Source: Aquilaria yunnanensis
Taxonomy: Eukaryota; Streptophyta; Magnoliopsida; Malvales; Thymelaeaceae
Length of the DNA stretch: 64,000 nucleotides
Direction of reading: 5' to 3'
Assembly (NCBI GenBank): GCA_039654915.1
Contig: CM077599.1
Coordinates: 66,268,501 to 66,332,500 of the forward strand
Positions 33,057 through 45,763 of the stretch are shown here, piece after piece. Position 1 is the first letter of the stretch, and each line of letters opens with the position of its first letter. Position numbers and translations under genes: made by a program. The notes under the pieces are model-generated. The model saw nothing but the letters and a program-made list of their open reading frames with translations. It searched no databases and was not told the origin of the DNA.

Positions 33057-34205
33057 ATGAAGAAAACAAGGGTTGAAATTCTAATACATAGGAACCTGGT
33101 GAGGGTTCAAGTGACCCAGTGTTGAGTATGCTTAAAGATATAACAGGGTTACCGTAAGGTATGAACAAGAACCTTGTGCAATTAACTCAAGGAATGATGG
33201 TTCTCTTAAGTGATTGTTAATAGGCTTAGGATGTAGGAATTACTCCCAAAAGGAACATCAAAATTAGGGTAAAGACTGACGTGTTTCAAGGTGAGCATGA
33301 ACACCAAAGTCAAGGGAGGCAAAACCCACCCCAAGAACCTGAAATAAAAAAGGAATATGATGAAGAAAATGAAGACTCTAAAGAGGATGTACACCCTCAA
33401 AGGAGGAAGAAACGTGTAATACCTAGACAAATGGAACTGTTTACAAAGTTCCAAGGCTATGGAGCACCAGAGTTTTATGGTAGTGGAGAGCTTGATGTTG
33501 ATGATGAATGGATTACTACCGTGAAGGATCTTTTTAGACATGCCCATATAGACTTTCGTTGGAGAGTGGAGTTAGTGCCTTTCTATTTGAAGGGTAAGGC
33601 TTCCTTGTGGTGGAAGGCAAAACTCCAAAATTCTGAGCGACAGAGGAAAATCCTAGATTGGGAAGATTTTATGAGGAAGTTTAGGAAGCAATATATAAGT
33701 GAAGACGCTCAAGATAAAAAAAAGGATTGAGTTTGAAGAACTGGTCCAAGGAGAGATGGCTGTAACTGAGTATCAGCACCAGTTTAGTTCACTTATAAGG
33801 TATGCTCCTTACATCTTGGATAAAGGAGAGCTAAGGGACAAGAAGTTTGTACACTGGCTTAAACTAGTCCTAAGAAAGTTCATAGTGGCGGTAAGAATCA
33901 AGACTTACCACCAAGTTGTGAAAAAAACCTTGGCCTTGGAAAGGAAGCTAGGTCAACATAGCCCCAAAGGTAAAAGTATTGAACCTTTTAGAGCTGGCCA
34001 AAACAAATCTTTTATGAAGAGGCCCACGGTTAAAGGGACCTAAGGCCTAACCAAGAAGGGCAAGCAAAATAGCAAAGGGATGTGCCCTAGGTGCCATAAG
34101 TCCCATAGCACTAAGCCGTGTATTTATAGAATGAACCTTTGTAATATTTGCCACCAAAACGGACACTGGCCAAGATAATGCCCATGGAACAGGCCTAATC
34201 AAAGG
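33057..34205 (+). pseudogene. E1 gag (retrotrans_gag plus CCHC knuckle)
   Basis: It begins near ATG 33057. The best open part (33281-33730) is acidic, then carries the capsid core: ELFTKFQGYGAPEFYGS, FYLKGKASLWWKAKLQ and FRKQYISEDAQD. A run of A near 33716-33723 marks a frameshift into 33699-34043, which continues with FEELVQGEMAVTEYQHQF and SLIRYAP. Downstream (34080-34180), CPRCHKSHSTKPC and CNICHQNGHWPR are a zinc-knuckle pair with a stop where the last residues should be. Known role: capsid formation and RNA packaging. Confidence 0.82.
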
Positions 34206-34620
34206 CAAGTGGGGAGTTCAGCCCCAATTACTACAAGTGCACCAACAAACATTGCAGTTCAACCTCGAGTATTCATTTTAGCAAGCCAAGTTACTAAAGA
34301 GCCATTTACGATGCATGGTAACTTTATATTTCAAAATAGTAATGTTAGAGTTCTTTTTGAAACTAGTGCTACTATTTTTCTTGTTGCCTTGTCCTTAATG
34401 GAGAAGTTAAAATTACAAAGAGAATACATGTAAAAGATGAAACTCATAATTTTAACTAGTAAACTAGTTAGGAAGTATCCTGTAGAATTAAAGGATGATA
34501 AATTCTCTTGTAATTTGTGGGTCATGGATTGAAAATCTTATGATATAGTATTGGGTATAGACTGGGTAAGAGAGCATAAGGCTCGAATTGATTGTGCAAA
34601 ACATAGGTAACCCTTGATGA
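34206..34620 (+). pseudogene. E1 protease region, active site lost
   Basis: Reads SSAPITTSAPTNI and ASQVTKEPFTMHGNFIFQN, then VRVLFETSATIFLVALSLM, the place of the retropepsin active site. ETS replaces the expected DTG/DSG. Several stops follow, with YDIVLGIDWVREHKA readable at ~34540-34580. The copy cannot encode an active protease. Confidence 0.75.
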
Positions 34621-36362
34621 TAAATCTAGGGTAAGGGTGATTTGTATAGGAGGTCTAGCAAGTGATGTTAAAAGTATGCATCTTAAGATTCTGGATTCCA
34701 TTCCTATAGTAGAAGAAGAGGATTACTATGAACTAAATGGAGTGGCAATTGAGGAGCAACTCAAGGATATACCAATTGCCAATCAATTCCCTGAAATGTT
34801 TTCCATGGATTTACAATGTTTACTGCCCAAGAGATATATTGAATTCTCTATTCACTTATAGCCTGGTGCAGAACCTATCTCAATATCCTCATATCAAATG
34901 TCAGCTCCTGAAATGGATGAGCTGAAGAAACAGTTGGAAAAACTGCCAGAAAAAGGGTTTATATGACCCAATATTTCACCTTGAGGAGCACCAGTGTTGT
35001 TTGTGAAGAACAAAGATGGCACGCTAAGACTGTGTGTCAACTATAGGAAGCTAAATGCTGTAATAGTGAAAAACAAGTATTTGCTGCCTAGGATTGACGA
35101 TCTATTTGACAGATTAAAAGGGGCAAAGGTCTTTTAAAAAATTGATCTAAGATCTGGATATCTCTAGATAAGGGTTAAGGAGGAAGATATCCCTAGGACT
35201 GCATTTAGAACTCAATATGGACATTACGAGTACATAGTGATGCTATTCAAAGTTACAAACACTCATGTTTTGTTCATGGATGCCATGAACAGGATGTTCA
35301 GTCCACATTTGGACAAGTTTTTGGAATTGTTCATTGATAATATTTTGGTGTATTCAAAGTCCCCACAAGAACATGAGGAGCACCTTAAGATAGTTTTGCA
35401 AGTACTGACAGAAAACCAGTATTATACGAAATTATCTAAGCGCCAATTTTGGGCTGGAAAAATTCCTTTTCTCAGGCATGTTATAAATGCTCAAGGATTA
35501 TTAGTTGATCCTTAGAAAATTAAGGTTGTGGTTGAATGGAAGAGACCAACCATGGTAAGAGAAGTTAGGAGTTTTCTAGGTTTATCGGGGTACTATTGAA
35601 GGTTCATAGAGAGGTTTTCTGTGATAGCTTCGCTACTAACAACCTTGACCAAGAAGTCTCAAAAGTTCGATTGGTTGGATAAGTGTGAGACTAGTTTCCA
35701 AGAGCTTAAAAAGAGGCTTACTTCTCCACCTCTCTTAATTCTTCTTGAATTGTATAAGACGTTCAAAATTTATGCATATGTGTCTGAATTGGGATTAGGA
35801 TGTGTGCTTATGCAGGAAAAGCAAGTTATTACTTTTGGGTCAAGACAAAGCAAACCTAATAAACTGAACTATCCTGTGCATGACCTGGAGTTGGCTACAG
35901 TGATCTTTGCACTAAAGCTCTGGAGACATTATCTCTTAAGAAGGCCTTTCAAAATCTTTACAGATAAAAAAAGCGTAAAATAATTGTTTACTAAAAAAGA
36001 ACTCAATATAAGACAAAGACGATGGACTAAGTATACCAAGGACTATGATTGCATGACTAAATAGTGTGCAGGAAAGGGCCATATGGTAGTTGATGCTTTG
36101 AGCAGGAAACACAACGGGGTGATCCTTTCAAAAGATCAAGTGTCTAGTACCTCGGAAGGTATTTCGAAAGAGCAATTCTTAATTTTGCATTAGTTGTGGC
36201 AAACCTGGGAAGAAGCACAGGTTTGTGCTCTAGAGATCCAATCAACATGGTTGGCTAAGGTTAAAAATGCTCAAAGTAAGGACCCCAATCTAAAAAAGAT
36301 CTTAAAGGAAGAGAAGCATGGTACAACATCGAAAGGGTTTCGATACAAGGAAGGGATGTTAC
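34621..36362 (+). pseudogene. E1 reverse transcriptase and RNase H, cut by E2
   Basis: Readable in one frame with stops: [38 protein letters not shown], then FIDNILVYSKSP where the catalytic FxDD should be (second Asp is Asn). RNase H follows from FKIYAYVSELGLGCVLMQ to MVVDALSRKHNGV. A short linker into the integrase N-terminus (FRYKEGML) ends at the E2 target site GTTAC (36358-36362). The remaining part is at 45764. Confidence 0.85.
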
Positions 36363-38776
36363 AGTGATGGAACCTTGCTTACCCTAGTATAGGGTGTTCT
36401 CAAGATCTTAGGATATCAGGATTTAGTAATCCTTCTTTTAGTTGAAAATGGCTCAGCTAATACTTGCGTTGTTTAAAACTTTATATGCTACTAGTTGATT
36501 ATACTATCACATGAATCAATGCATGCTTAACATCGGTATTTGGAAGAGAAGCAATAAATAAAACCTTTCAAAATACCTTCCATGGCATTAAAAAAATGCT
36601 TGAAAACTCATATCGAAGTCGTATAAACATGTTTACTTAAACTTCAAGCATTAGCTTATATACACATAACACTTAACTTATGTACATCCATAATCAACCA
36701 TAGTGTATATATAGACATATACACTAAAGAATTCCATACACACTAGTCAACCTAGAGGCATTTCCAAGGTACCCAAGTGCCTAACATGTACAAAATCTGA
36801 GACTATCAAAATAACTCTTACCTGAGCATAGAAAGCTCTGGAAATAAGAGACCCAATTTTCCTTGTGCACTTTTCCTGTATCTTTTAAGGCTATATTAAA
36901 TAAATTAGTTAGTACATTAGTATGACTCACTAATAACTTAGAATCATTAAAGATTCATGATACTTTAAATACCTACACCAAAAACCATGCTTAACGACCC
37001 TTCAGTAGGTATTAGTCTCCACACTATTAGTAACTACACAATGCAGCCCTTAAGGGAGTGAAAATTATAAATTCTTAGTAAGGGATCAAATACCTACAAG
37101 ATAATCTTTAAGATCCATCGTATATAACATATTTACATATCTTAACGTGAGCTCAAAGTGTTCCAAGGGCTTAACTAATGGCCACTAGTAAGGGTTCTAT
37201 AGTGGGGAACACATTCTCAACCTAGTCTTTTTGAAAAGAGCTTAACTCTTGCCTTAGCAAGCATGGCTCGCCACTTACTTATCCTTAGTCACACTATACA
37301 GGAGTTCTTAAAGTTGGTGGCTTATTCTTGCCAAGCTTGGTAGCTTAGCTAGGTACTTGTGAGCCTCAAAGCCCATCTTGAATACTCAGTACCTGTATAC
37401 ATACTTAAGGGCTACTTAATTATTTAGTCCTTAAGCCACTTTTTTTCCACCTCTTACTCTCTTAATTAATGCATTGTAAAAAAAATTCATAATGCATCAA
37501 TTTTAATTTGAACTTGAAATCCTTTACCTAGAATAATCAATGCAAGCAAACACCAACTTTAGTGTCCTTATGGTCTCGGTTTTTGTGTTCTTCTTTGCAC
37601 CCTTTATAGTAGCTTGAATACTTCTTTTTTAATTGATCATTTGGCTGCATAAATAAAACATAATTAGTCCAATACTATAACATTCTTTATGGTTTAAGTA
37701 GTTAGGATTATCCCTCTCATTGGATTCTAAATAATCGGCCTTTTACTATTCATAAACATAAAAAAGGTTTTTTGCTCCTTTTTCTTATTCTTATAGCTAG
37801 CTTAACAATTCTAACAAAGAACTAACAAAAAGGGCATTTTTTCTAATTTTCTAACTTTTTCCTAGCCAAAGTAACGAAAGGAAATAAAATGTTTCACTTA
37901 CCTCCCCAAATTCAACCGTAGCCTTAGGTTCTTATAAATTTATAGCTTGTTTTGGGCTCCCATGCTTGATTCTCTCAACAGACAAGCCCTGCACAAGCCC
38001 TGCATAATCAAATTAAACTAAGAAATTAGGGGAAAAATAAATATTTGCTTGCTTACCAGAAATGAGCTCAAAACTTAGCTCACTATGCAAGAAATCCAAC
38101 TTTTCTCCCAATTTTCCCTTGAATTTGTGATTAATTTGGTTAATTGGAGCTTGAATTATACGGTTGTAGAGGTTTGAAGGAGATGGAAGATGGCTTAGGG
38201 TGGTCTGAAGATGGACAATGAAGATAACCGAAAAAAAGAATAAACCAACTCCAATTATATAGGCCTAAAGTGCACATGCCACATAGCTGGTCCTTTCTTC
38301 GTACTCAATAGTACGTTGAGACCTTTTCCATAATAGACCAGAAACCTTAGGACCAAAACCAACATTATGCTGCACTGGAATTCACCTCAATTACACGTAC
38401 AGTGCATAGCTTTAACAGACGTGCAATTTAGTCCCAATACTTTTAAGGGTTACACATAAACCATGTATGGACAATCTAGTCAATTCACAATTTCACAAGG
38501 GTAGAGCAGGAATCACGAAAAATTATGATAGCTCAAATTCAATATTTTTTCATCCTCTACCCAATCGTGAAATAAAAATAAGTCACTATATGAAATGATC
38601 AAAATGCCCTTTTTGGTTTGGTTTACTTAAATGACCAATTTTTTTTGTCCTTTTGAGCTATTGTATTTTGTTAAATTAAGAATTTTTTTTCATTAAATAT
38701 TCTAAGCATATAAAATTACTAAAATAACCAAAGTTACTTTAGTAATCATAGTCCAAAATTTTGTAGAGCTGTAACA
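36363..38776 (-). repeat. 3' LTR of E2
   Basis: On the minus strand it begins TGTTACAGCTCTAC (38776) and ends ...AAGGTTCCATCACT (36363). It is collinear with the E1 LTRs and has neither solo-LTR insertion. Length 2414 bp. Confidence 0.88.
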
Positions 38777-38792
38777 TTCTCCCCACCTTATG
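38777..38792 (-). other. Polypurine tract of E2
   Basis: The minus strand reads AAGGTGGGGAGAA immediately before the 3' LTR; this is where plus-strand DNA synthesis would start. Confidence 0.7.
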
Positions 38793-38879
38793 AAATTTAG
38801 TCTTCCAAATTATGTTGTAATTGAGCAAATTCTTTTGGATATTGAAATTGCATATCTTACTCAGTTTCCCAAGTGGCTA

Positions 38880-40369
38880 TTTCTTATATGTGGTTTAACC
38901 ATAGGATCTTAACAATAGGTATCCACTTGGTTCTTAACTTCCTTACCTGCCTATCTAAGATTTTAATTGGGAATTCTTCGTAGGCCAGGTCTTCTTTTAT
39001 TGGGACTAAGGATGAAGTTATCACTTGTCCTGGGTCTGTCAAACATTTCCTTAATGAACTTACATGAAACACGTTATGCATGTGCGACGAGTGAGGCGGC
39101 AAGGCCAACTTATAGGCCACTTTTCCTACTTTTTCAAGGATTTCATAAAGGCTTATATGCCCTGGGGCAAGCTTACTCCTTTGACCAAATCTGGTCACTC
39201 TTTCCATAGGAAAAACTTCAACAACACTTTATCCCCTATGTCAAAACTTAGTTCTCACCTCATTTTGTTTGCATATCTTTCTTGCCGATCATTGGCGGCC
39301 TTGATCCTTTTTTAGATCAACTTAACCTTTTTTGTTGTCTCTGCAATGATTTCAGGTCTGACTTGAATTCAGTTTGTCAAATCCACTTAATAATAGGGAG
39401 TCATGCACCTTTACCCATAGAGAGCTTCATAAGGTGTCATACCTGTAACTGCTTGGTAGCTACTATTATAGGCGAACTCAATAAGTGGTAAATGACGATC
39501 CCGATCACCCTTGAAGTCCATGACACACATTCTTAGCATATCTTCCAGGGTTTGTATCACTCTTTCAGATTGGCCATTAGTTTAAGGATGATAGGCGGTA
39601 CTTAGGCTTACATTGGCACTTAATGCCTTTTGAAAGGACAACCAAAACTTAGATACGAACCTTGGATCTCGGTCCAATACTATTTGATCAGGGATTCCAT
39701 GTAACCCCACCACTTCCTTTATATACAATTGTGCCAACTTCTCTAATGTGTAGGTAACCTCGATTGGTATAAAATGAGCCAACTTAGTCAGCCTATCGAC
39801 TATTACCCAGATGGAGTATTGTTGGTCTCTAGTGTTTGGTAGCCTTATGAGGAAATCTATCGTTATGGACCGCTACTTCCTTTCTGGTAATGGAAGGCTT
39901 TGAAGTGTTCCTGCAGGCTTTTAGTGCTCCGCCTTCACCATTTGGCATTCAAGACACCTACTTACATGTTCAACGATTTCTTTCTTAAGTCCAAGTCACC
40001 AAAAGTGTGTCCTTCAATCATGGTACATTTTGTTAACACCTGGGTGAATACTTAACTTACTTTTATGTGCCTCTTGGATAGCTTGTTTCCTTAGTTCATC
40101 CACATTAGGCACATATAGTCTTTCTTTGTAGTGTAACATCCCTTCCTTGTATCGAAACCCTTTCAATACTGCACCATGCTTCTCTTCCTCTTAGATCTTC
40201 TTTAGATCAGGGTCCTTACTTTGAGCATTTTTAACCTTAGCCAACCATGCTGATTGGATCTTTGGAGCACACACTTATGCTTCTTCCCAGGTTTTCCATA
40301 ACTCATGCAAAACTGAGAATTGCTCTCTCAAAATGCCTTCCGAGGTACTAGACACTTGATCCTTTGAAA
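38880..40369 (-). pseudogene. E2 integrase and C-terminal chromodomain
   Basis: The minus strand shows the integrase core with FIPIEVTYTLEKLAQLY, IVLDRDPRFVSKFW and [18 protein letters not shown] (catalytic Asp and Glu readable). Next come [18 protein letters not shown] and TPYEALYG, then a tail with RFGQRSKLAPGHISLYEI and LPPHSSHMHNVFHVS. It ends with the chromodomain-like KILDRQVRKLRTKWIPIVKI at ~38890-38950. Stops and frameshifts separate these blocks. Known role: insertion of the DNA copy; chromodomains steer insertion into heterochromatin. Confidence 0.82.
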
Positions 40370-41749
40370 GGATTACCCCCATTGTATTTTCTTCTCAGTG
40401 CATTAGCTACCAGATTGGCCTTTCTTGCATAATATTCAAATCGTGTAATCATAGTCTTGATATACTCAATCAATTATCTTTGTCTCATATTGAGTTCCTT
40501 TTGAGTAAACAAGTATTTTAAGCTTTTGTGGTCTGTAAAGATCTTGAAAGACCTTCCTAGGAGATAATGTCTCTAGAGCTTCAGTGAAAAGATCACTGCA
40601 GCCAACTCCAGGTTATGCGCTGGATAGTTCAGTTCATTATGTTAGAGTTGTATTGACCCATAAACAATCACTTTTTTTTCTTGCATAAGCACATAACCTA
40701 ATCCCAATCCGGACACGTTTGTATAAATTTCAAATGTTTTAAGCAATTCAAGAAGGATTAAGATAGACGCTGAGGTAAGCATCCTCTTGCTCTTGGAAAC
40801 TAGTCTCACAATTGTCCGACCAATTGAACTTTTGAGACTTCTTGGTCAAGGCTGTTAGTGGAGAAGCTATCATAGAAAACCTTTATATGAACTTTTAATA
40901 GTACCCCACTGAACCGAGAAAACTCCTAACTTCTCTTACTGTGGATGGTCTCTTCCAGTCAACCATAACCTTAATTTTCTTAGGATCAACTAACAATCCT
41001 TGAGCATTTATAACATGCCCAAGAAAAGGAATTTCTCCAACCCGAAATTGGCACTTACATAATTTTGCATAATATTGGTTTTCTTTTAGCACTTGCAAAA
41101 CTATCTTAAGGTGTTCTTCATGTTCAAGTGGGGACTTTGAATATACCAAATTATCATCATGGAACACTTCAACAAACTTGTCCAAATGTGTAATAAAGAT
41201 CCTGTTCATGGCATCCATGAACACTATAGGAGCATTTGTAATTCTGGATGGCATCTTTGTGTACTCGTAATGTCCATATTGAGTTCTAAACGTAGTCTTA
41301 GGGATATCCTCATTCTTAACACTTATATGGAAATATCCAGACCTTAGATCAAATTTTGAAAAGACCTTTGCCATGTGATCTTTTAAATAGATCGTCAATC
41401 CTGGGCAGCGGATACTTTTTTTTCACTATTACAACATTTAGCTTCTTGTAGTCGACACACAATCTCAGTGTGTTATCTTTCTTTTTCACAGACAACACTG
41501 GTGCTCCCCAAGGTGAAATACTAGGTCGTATAAACCCTTTTTCTAGTAGTTCTTCCAACTGCTTCTTCAACTCAGGAGTTGACATTCGATATGGGGATAT
41601 TGAGATAAGTTTTGCACTAGGCTGTAAGTGAATAGAGAATTCAATATCCCTTTTGGGTGATAAACCTAGTAAATCCACAGGAAACATTTTAGGGAACTGA
41701 TTGGAAATTGGTATATCCTTGAGTTGTTCCTTAATAACCACTCAATTTA
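40370..41749 (-). pseudogene. E2 reverse transcriptase and RNase H
   Basis: From 41741: [51 protein letters not shown]; then, after a frame change at ~41370, [15 protein letters not shown] and YHDDNLVYS-like HDDNLVYSKSP, in which the DD pair is kept. The RNase H region (40890-40370) is more decayed. Open parts are 41741-41349 and 41398-40895. It is better preserved than the E1 RT but still broken. Confidence 0.83.
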
Positions 41750-42370
41750 GTGCATAGTAATCCTCTTCTTGCACTATAGGAATGGAATCCAGAATCTTAA
41801 GGTGCATACTCTTAACATCACTTGCCAGACCTCCTGTACAAATCACCCTTAACCCATATTCATCATCAAGGGTTGCCTTATGTTTTACATAGTTGATTTG
41901 GGCTTTATGCTCTCTTAGCCAAGCCATACTCAACACTATATCATAGGATTTTAAATCCATGACCCATAAATTACAAGAGAATTTATGATCCTCTAACAGG
42001 ATGCTTCCTAACTAGTTTACTAGTTAGAATTATATTGTTCCTTGCAGTCTTAATGAGTTTCATCTCTTTCATGTATTTTCTTTGTAACTTTAAGTTTTCT
42101 AATAAGAATAAAGCAACAATAGAAATAGTATCACCAATGTCAAAAAGAACTTTGACACTACTATTCTGAAACATAAAGTTGCTTTGCACCACGAATGGCT
42201 CTTTAGTCACTTGGCTTGCTAAAGTGAATACTTGAGGTTGAACTACGATGTTTGTGGGTGCACTTGCAGTAATTGGGGCTGTACTCCCCACTTGCCTTTG
42301 ATTAGGCCTGTTCCTTTGGCATTCTCTTGCCCAGTGTCCCCTTTGATGGAAGTTATTACAAAGGCTCATT
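41750..42370 (-). pseudogene. E2 protease region
   Basis: Two same-strand open pieces, 42369-41983 and 41960-41742. The active-site segment reads VKVLFDIGDTISIVA: DIG replaces DTG, while the following ISIVA matches the family better than the E1 copy. A later block reads SYDIVLSMAWLREHKAQI. Confidence 0.75.
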
Positions 42371-43445
42371 CTTTAAGTACACTACTTAGTGTCATGGAAC
42401 TTATGGCACCTAGGGCACATCCCTTTGCAATTCTTCTTGCCCTTTTTGGTTGGGTCTTAGCTCCTTTTAACCATGGGCCTCTTGCCTAAAGATTTGCTTT
42501 GGTTAGGTCCAGAAGGTTTAGTACTTTTACCTTTGGGCCTAAGTTCACCTAACTCCCTTTGTAAGGCCAAGGCTTTTTGCACAGCTTAGTGGTAGCTCTT
42601 GATTCTTACTGCCACTATGAAATTTTTTATGAACAGCTTAAGCCTATGTACAAACTTTTTGGCCTTTAGCTTTCCTTCATCTAAGATGTAAGGTGCATAC
42701 CTTATAAGTAAACTAAACCGATGCTCATACTCAGTTACAGTCATCTATACTTGCACAAGTTCTTTACACTCGATCTTTTTTTGATCTTAAGATTTTCACT
42801 TATATATTGCTTCCTAAGTTTCCTCTCAAAGTGTTCCCAATCCAGGATTTTCCTCTGGTGCTCAGCATTCTGGAGTTTTACCTTCCACTTCAAGAAAACC
42901 TTACCCTTCAAATAAAAAGGCATTAACTCCATTATTCGACGAGAGTCTAGATGGGTGTGTCCACAAAGATTCTTCAATGTAGTAATCCTTTCATCAGCAA
43001 CATCAGGATCTTCACTGCCATGAAAGTTGGGTGCTCCATAGCCTTGGAACTTTGTAAATAGTTCAATCTGTTTGGGAATGACACGCCTCTTCCTTCTTTG
43101 AAGATGTACATCTTCCTCAAAGTCTTCATCTTCTTTATCATATTCCTCTTCTATTTCAAGTTTTTGTGGTAGGTTTTGCTTCCCTTGACTTTGGTGTCCA
43201 GGCTCACCCTAAAACACTTCAGTCCTTACCCCAGTGTTGATGTTCCTTTTGGGAGCATTACCTGCATCTCGAGCCTGCTGATGGCCATTTAAAAGAACCG
43301 TAATTCCTTGGGTTAACTGCATAAGGTTCTTGTTTATACCTTGTAGTAACCTTATTCTATCCCTAGGCAAACCCAACATTGGGTCACTAAAACCCTCACC
43401 ATGGTCTTGTGTATTTGCAGCTTCTGCCATTATTTCCCCCATTGT
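42371..43445 (-). pseudogene. E2 gag
   Basis: Starts near ATG 43442 (MGEIMAEAANTQ). A stop at 43209-43211 follows TGVRTEVF. It continues as RRVIPKQIELFTKFQGYGAP, MPFYLKGKVFLKWKVKLQ and KLRKQYISENLK. The conserved WW of the capsid core (seen in E1 and E3) reads KW. The knuckle region at ~42340-42425 reads CPRCHKFHDTK and LCNNFHQRGHWARECQ, with Cys to Phe damage. Confidence 0.8.
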
Positions 43446-43583
43446 ACCTGAAATACAAAACCAGAAAATATCCTTAAATCAGTTCATATGCATATATCAT
43501 AATATTACTATACTTTGGATGATGACTTATACTTGCCTCAGACACTTGTCTCCAGCAAGACACTTATAATATTTACAAGCCTT

Positions 43584-43595
43584 GCTCTGATACCA
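43584..43595 (-). other. Primer binding site of E2
   Basis: The minus strand reads TGGTATCAGAGC, a perfect initiator tRNA-Met type primer site, one base inside the LTR end. Confidence 0.88.
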
Positions 43596-43596
43596 T

Positions 43597-45763
43597 TGTA
43601 AGGAAACCTTTCTTACCTTAATATAAGGTATTCCCAAGATCTTAGGATATCAGGATTTAGCAATCTTGCTCTTAGTTGCAAATAGCTAAGTTAATACTTG
43701 CGTTCTTCAAAACTTTATATGCTACTAGCTGATTATCCTATTACATGAATCAATGCATGCTTAACTTCGGCATTTGGAAGAGAAGTAATAAATAAAACCT
43801 TTAAAAATACCTTCCATGGCATTCAAAAAACACTTGAAACACATACCAAAGTCATATAAACATGTTTGGTTAGACTTCAAGCATTAGCTTATGTACACAT
43901 AACACTTAACTTATGTACATCTGTAAGCAACCATAGTGTATATATAGACATATACACTAAAGAAGTCCATATACACTAGTCAACCTAGAGGCATTTCCAA
44001 GGTACCCTGGTACCCAACATGTATAAAGTTTGAGACTATCAAAACAATCCCACCTGAGCACAGAAAGCTAAAAAAATGAGAGGCCTAATTTTCCTAGCGC
44101 ACTTCACCTGTATCTGTCAAGTCTATTTTAAATAACTTAGTTAGTACATTAGTATGACATAATAATAACTTAGAATTATTAAAGATTTATGATACTTTAT
44201 ATATCTACACCAAAAACCATGCTTAATAACCCTTTAGTGGGTGTTAGGCACCATATTATTAGTATTTGTAGAATATGACACTTAATGGAGTGAAAATTAT
44301 AAATTCTCAGCAAGGGATAAAATACTTACAAGATAATCTTTAGGACCCAACGTATATAACATATAAACACATCTTAACGTGAGCTCAAAGCGTTTCGAGG
44401 TCTTAACTAATGGCCACTAGTAAAGGTTCTATGGCAGGAAACCCATCCTCAACCTAGTTCTTCTTACAAGAGCTTAACTCTTGCCTTAGCAAGCTTGGCT
44501 TGCCACTTATTTACCCATACTCACACTATACAAGAGTTCTTAAACTTGGTGGCTCATTCTTGCCAAGCTTGGTAGCTTAGCTAGGGTACTTTTGAGCCTC
44601 AAAGCCCATCTTGAATACTTAGTACCCGTATACATACTTAAGGGCTATTTAATTACTTAGTTCTTAAGTCACTTCTTGTCCACCTCTTACTCTTTTAATT
44701 AATGCATTGTAAAAAAATTCTTAATGCATCAATTTTAACTTGAACTTAAAATCCCTTATGTAGAATAATTAATGAAAGTAAGCACCAACTTTAGCATCCT
44801 TATGGTCTCAGTTTTTGTGTTCTTCTTTGCACCCTTTATAGTAGCTTGAATACTTCTCTTTTAATTGATCATTTAGCTATATAAATAAAACATAATTAGT
44901 CCAATACTACAATATTCCTAATGGTTTAAGTGGTTAGGATTAACCCTCTCATTAGATTCCAAAGAATCGGCCCTTTACTCTTCACACACATAAAAAATGT
45001 TTTTTACTCTTCTTGATTTGTTATTCCTAGCTTAACAATTTTATCAAAAAACTAACAAAAAGGGCATTTTTTCTAATTTTCTAACTTTTTCCCAGTTGAA
45101 GCAACCAAAGGAAATAAAGTGTTTCCTTTACCTCCCTAAATTCAACTATAGCCTTAGGTTCCTATAAATCTCTTGCCTGTTTCAAGCTTCCATGCTTGAT
45201 TCTCTCAACAAACAAGCTTGGAACTAATTTAATCAACAATATCAGTCCCTTCGTAATTGAATTAAACCAGGAAATTAAGGGAAAATTAAATATTTGCTTG
45301 CTTACAAAAAATGAGCTCAAAACTTAGCTCATTATGTAAGAAATCCAACTTTTTTCCTAATTTTATCTTAAATTTGTGATTAATTTGGTGGATTAGAACT
45401 TGGATGGTGCGGTCGTGGAGGTTTGAAGGAGATAGAATGAGGCTTTGGATGGTTTGGAGATGGACAAAAAAAGGCCATTTCACAAGGATAGAGTGAGAAT
45501 CATGAAAAATTGTGATGCCTTAAATTCAATATCTTTCCATCCTATACCCAACCGTGAAATAAAAATGGATGAATATATAAAGTGATGCAAATGCCCTTCT
45601 TGGTCTGGTTCACTTAAATGACCAATTTTTTTTGTCCTCTTTAAGCTACTATATGTTAATAAACTAAGAATTTGCTTGCATTAAATTTTCTAAGCATATA
45701 AAGTTACTAAAATAACCAAAGTTACCTTAGTAATCATATCCAAATTTTTGGAGAGCCGTAATA
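43597..45763 (-). repeat. 5' LTR of E2
   Basis: Collinear with 36363-38776 but ~250 bp shorter (2167 bp). Most of the difference lies near 45480-45490, where GGCCATTTCACAAGGATAGAG joins sequence that is ~200 bp apart in the other LTR (compare 38225-38500). Confidence 0.85.

Larger units (their letters stand above)
36363..45763 (-). mobile_element. E2: complete sister element of E1, inverted, inserted in the E1 pol gene
   Basis: It is bounded by LTRs of the same family and by the exact 5-bp target duplication GTTAC (36358-36362 and 45764-45768). Removing it joins GGGATGTTAC to ACTACGGTG and restores the E1 reading across the integrase N-terminus. All internal parts are present in minus orientation: primer site, gag, protease, RT, RNase H, integrase, chromodomain and polypurine tract. 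The outer terminal bases are AG and TA instead of TG and CA, one point change each. Confidence 0.9.
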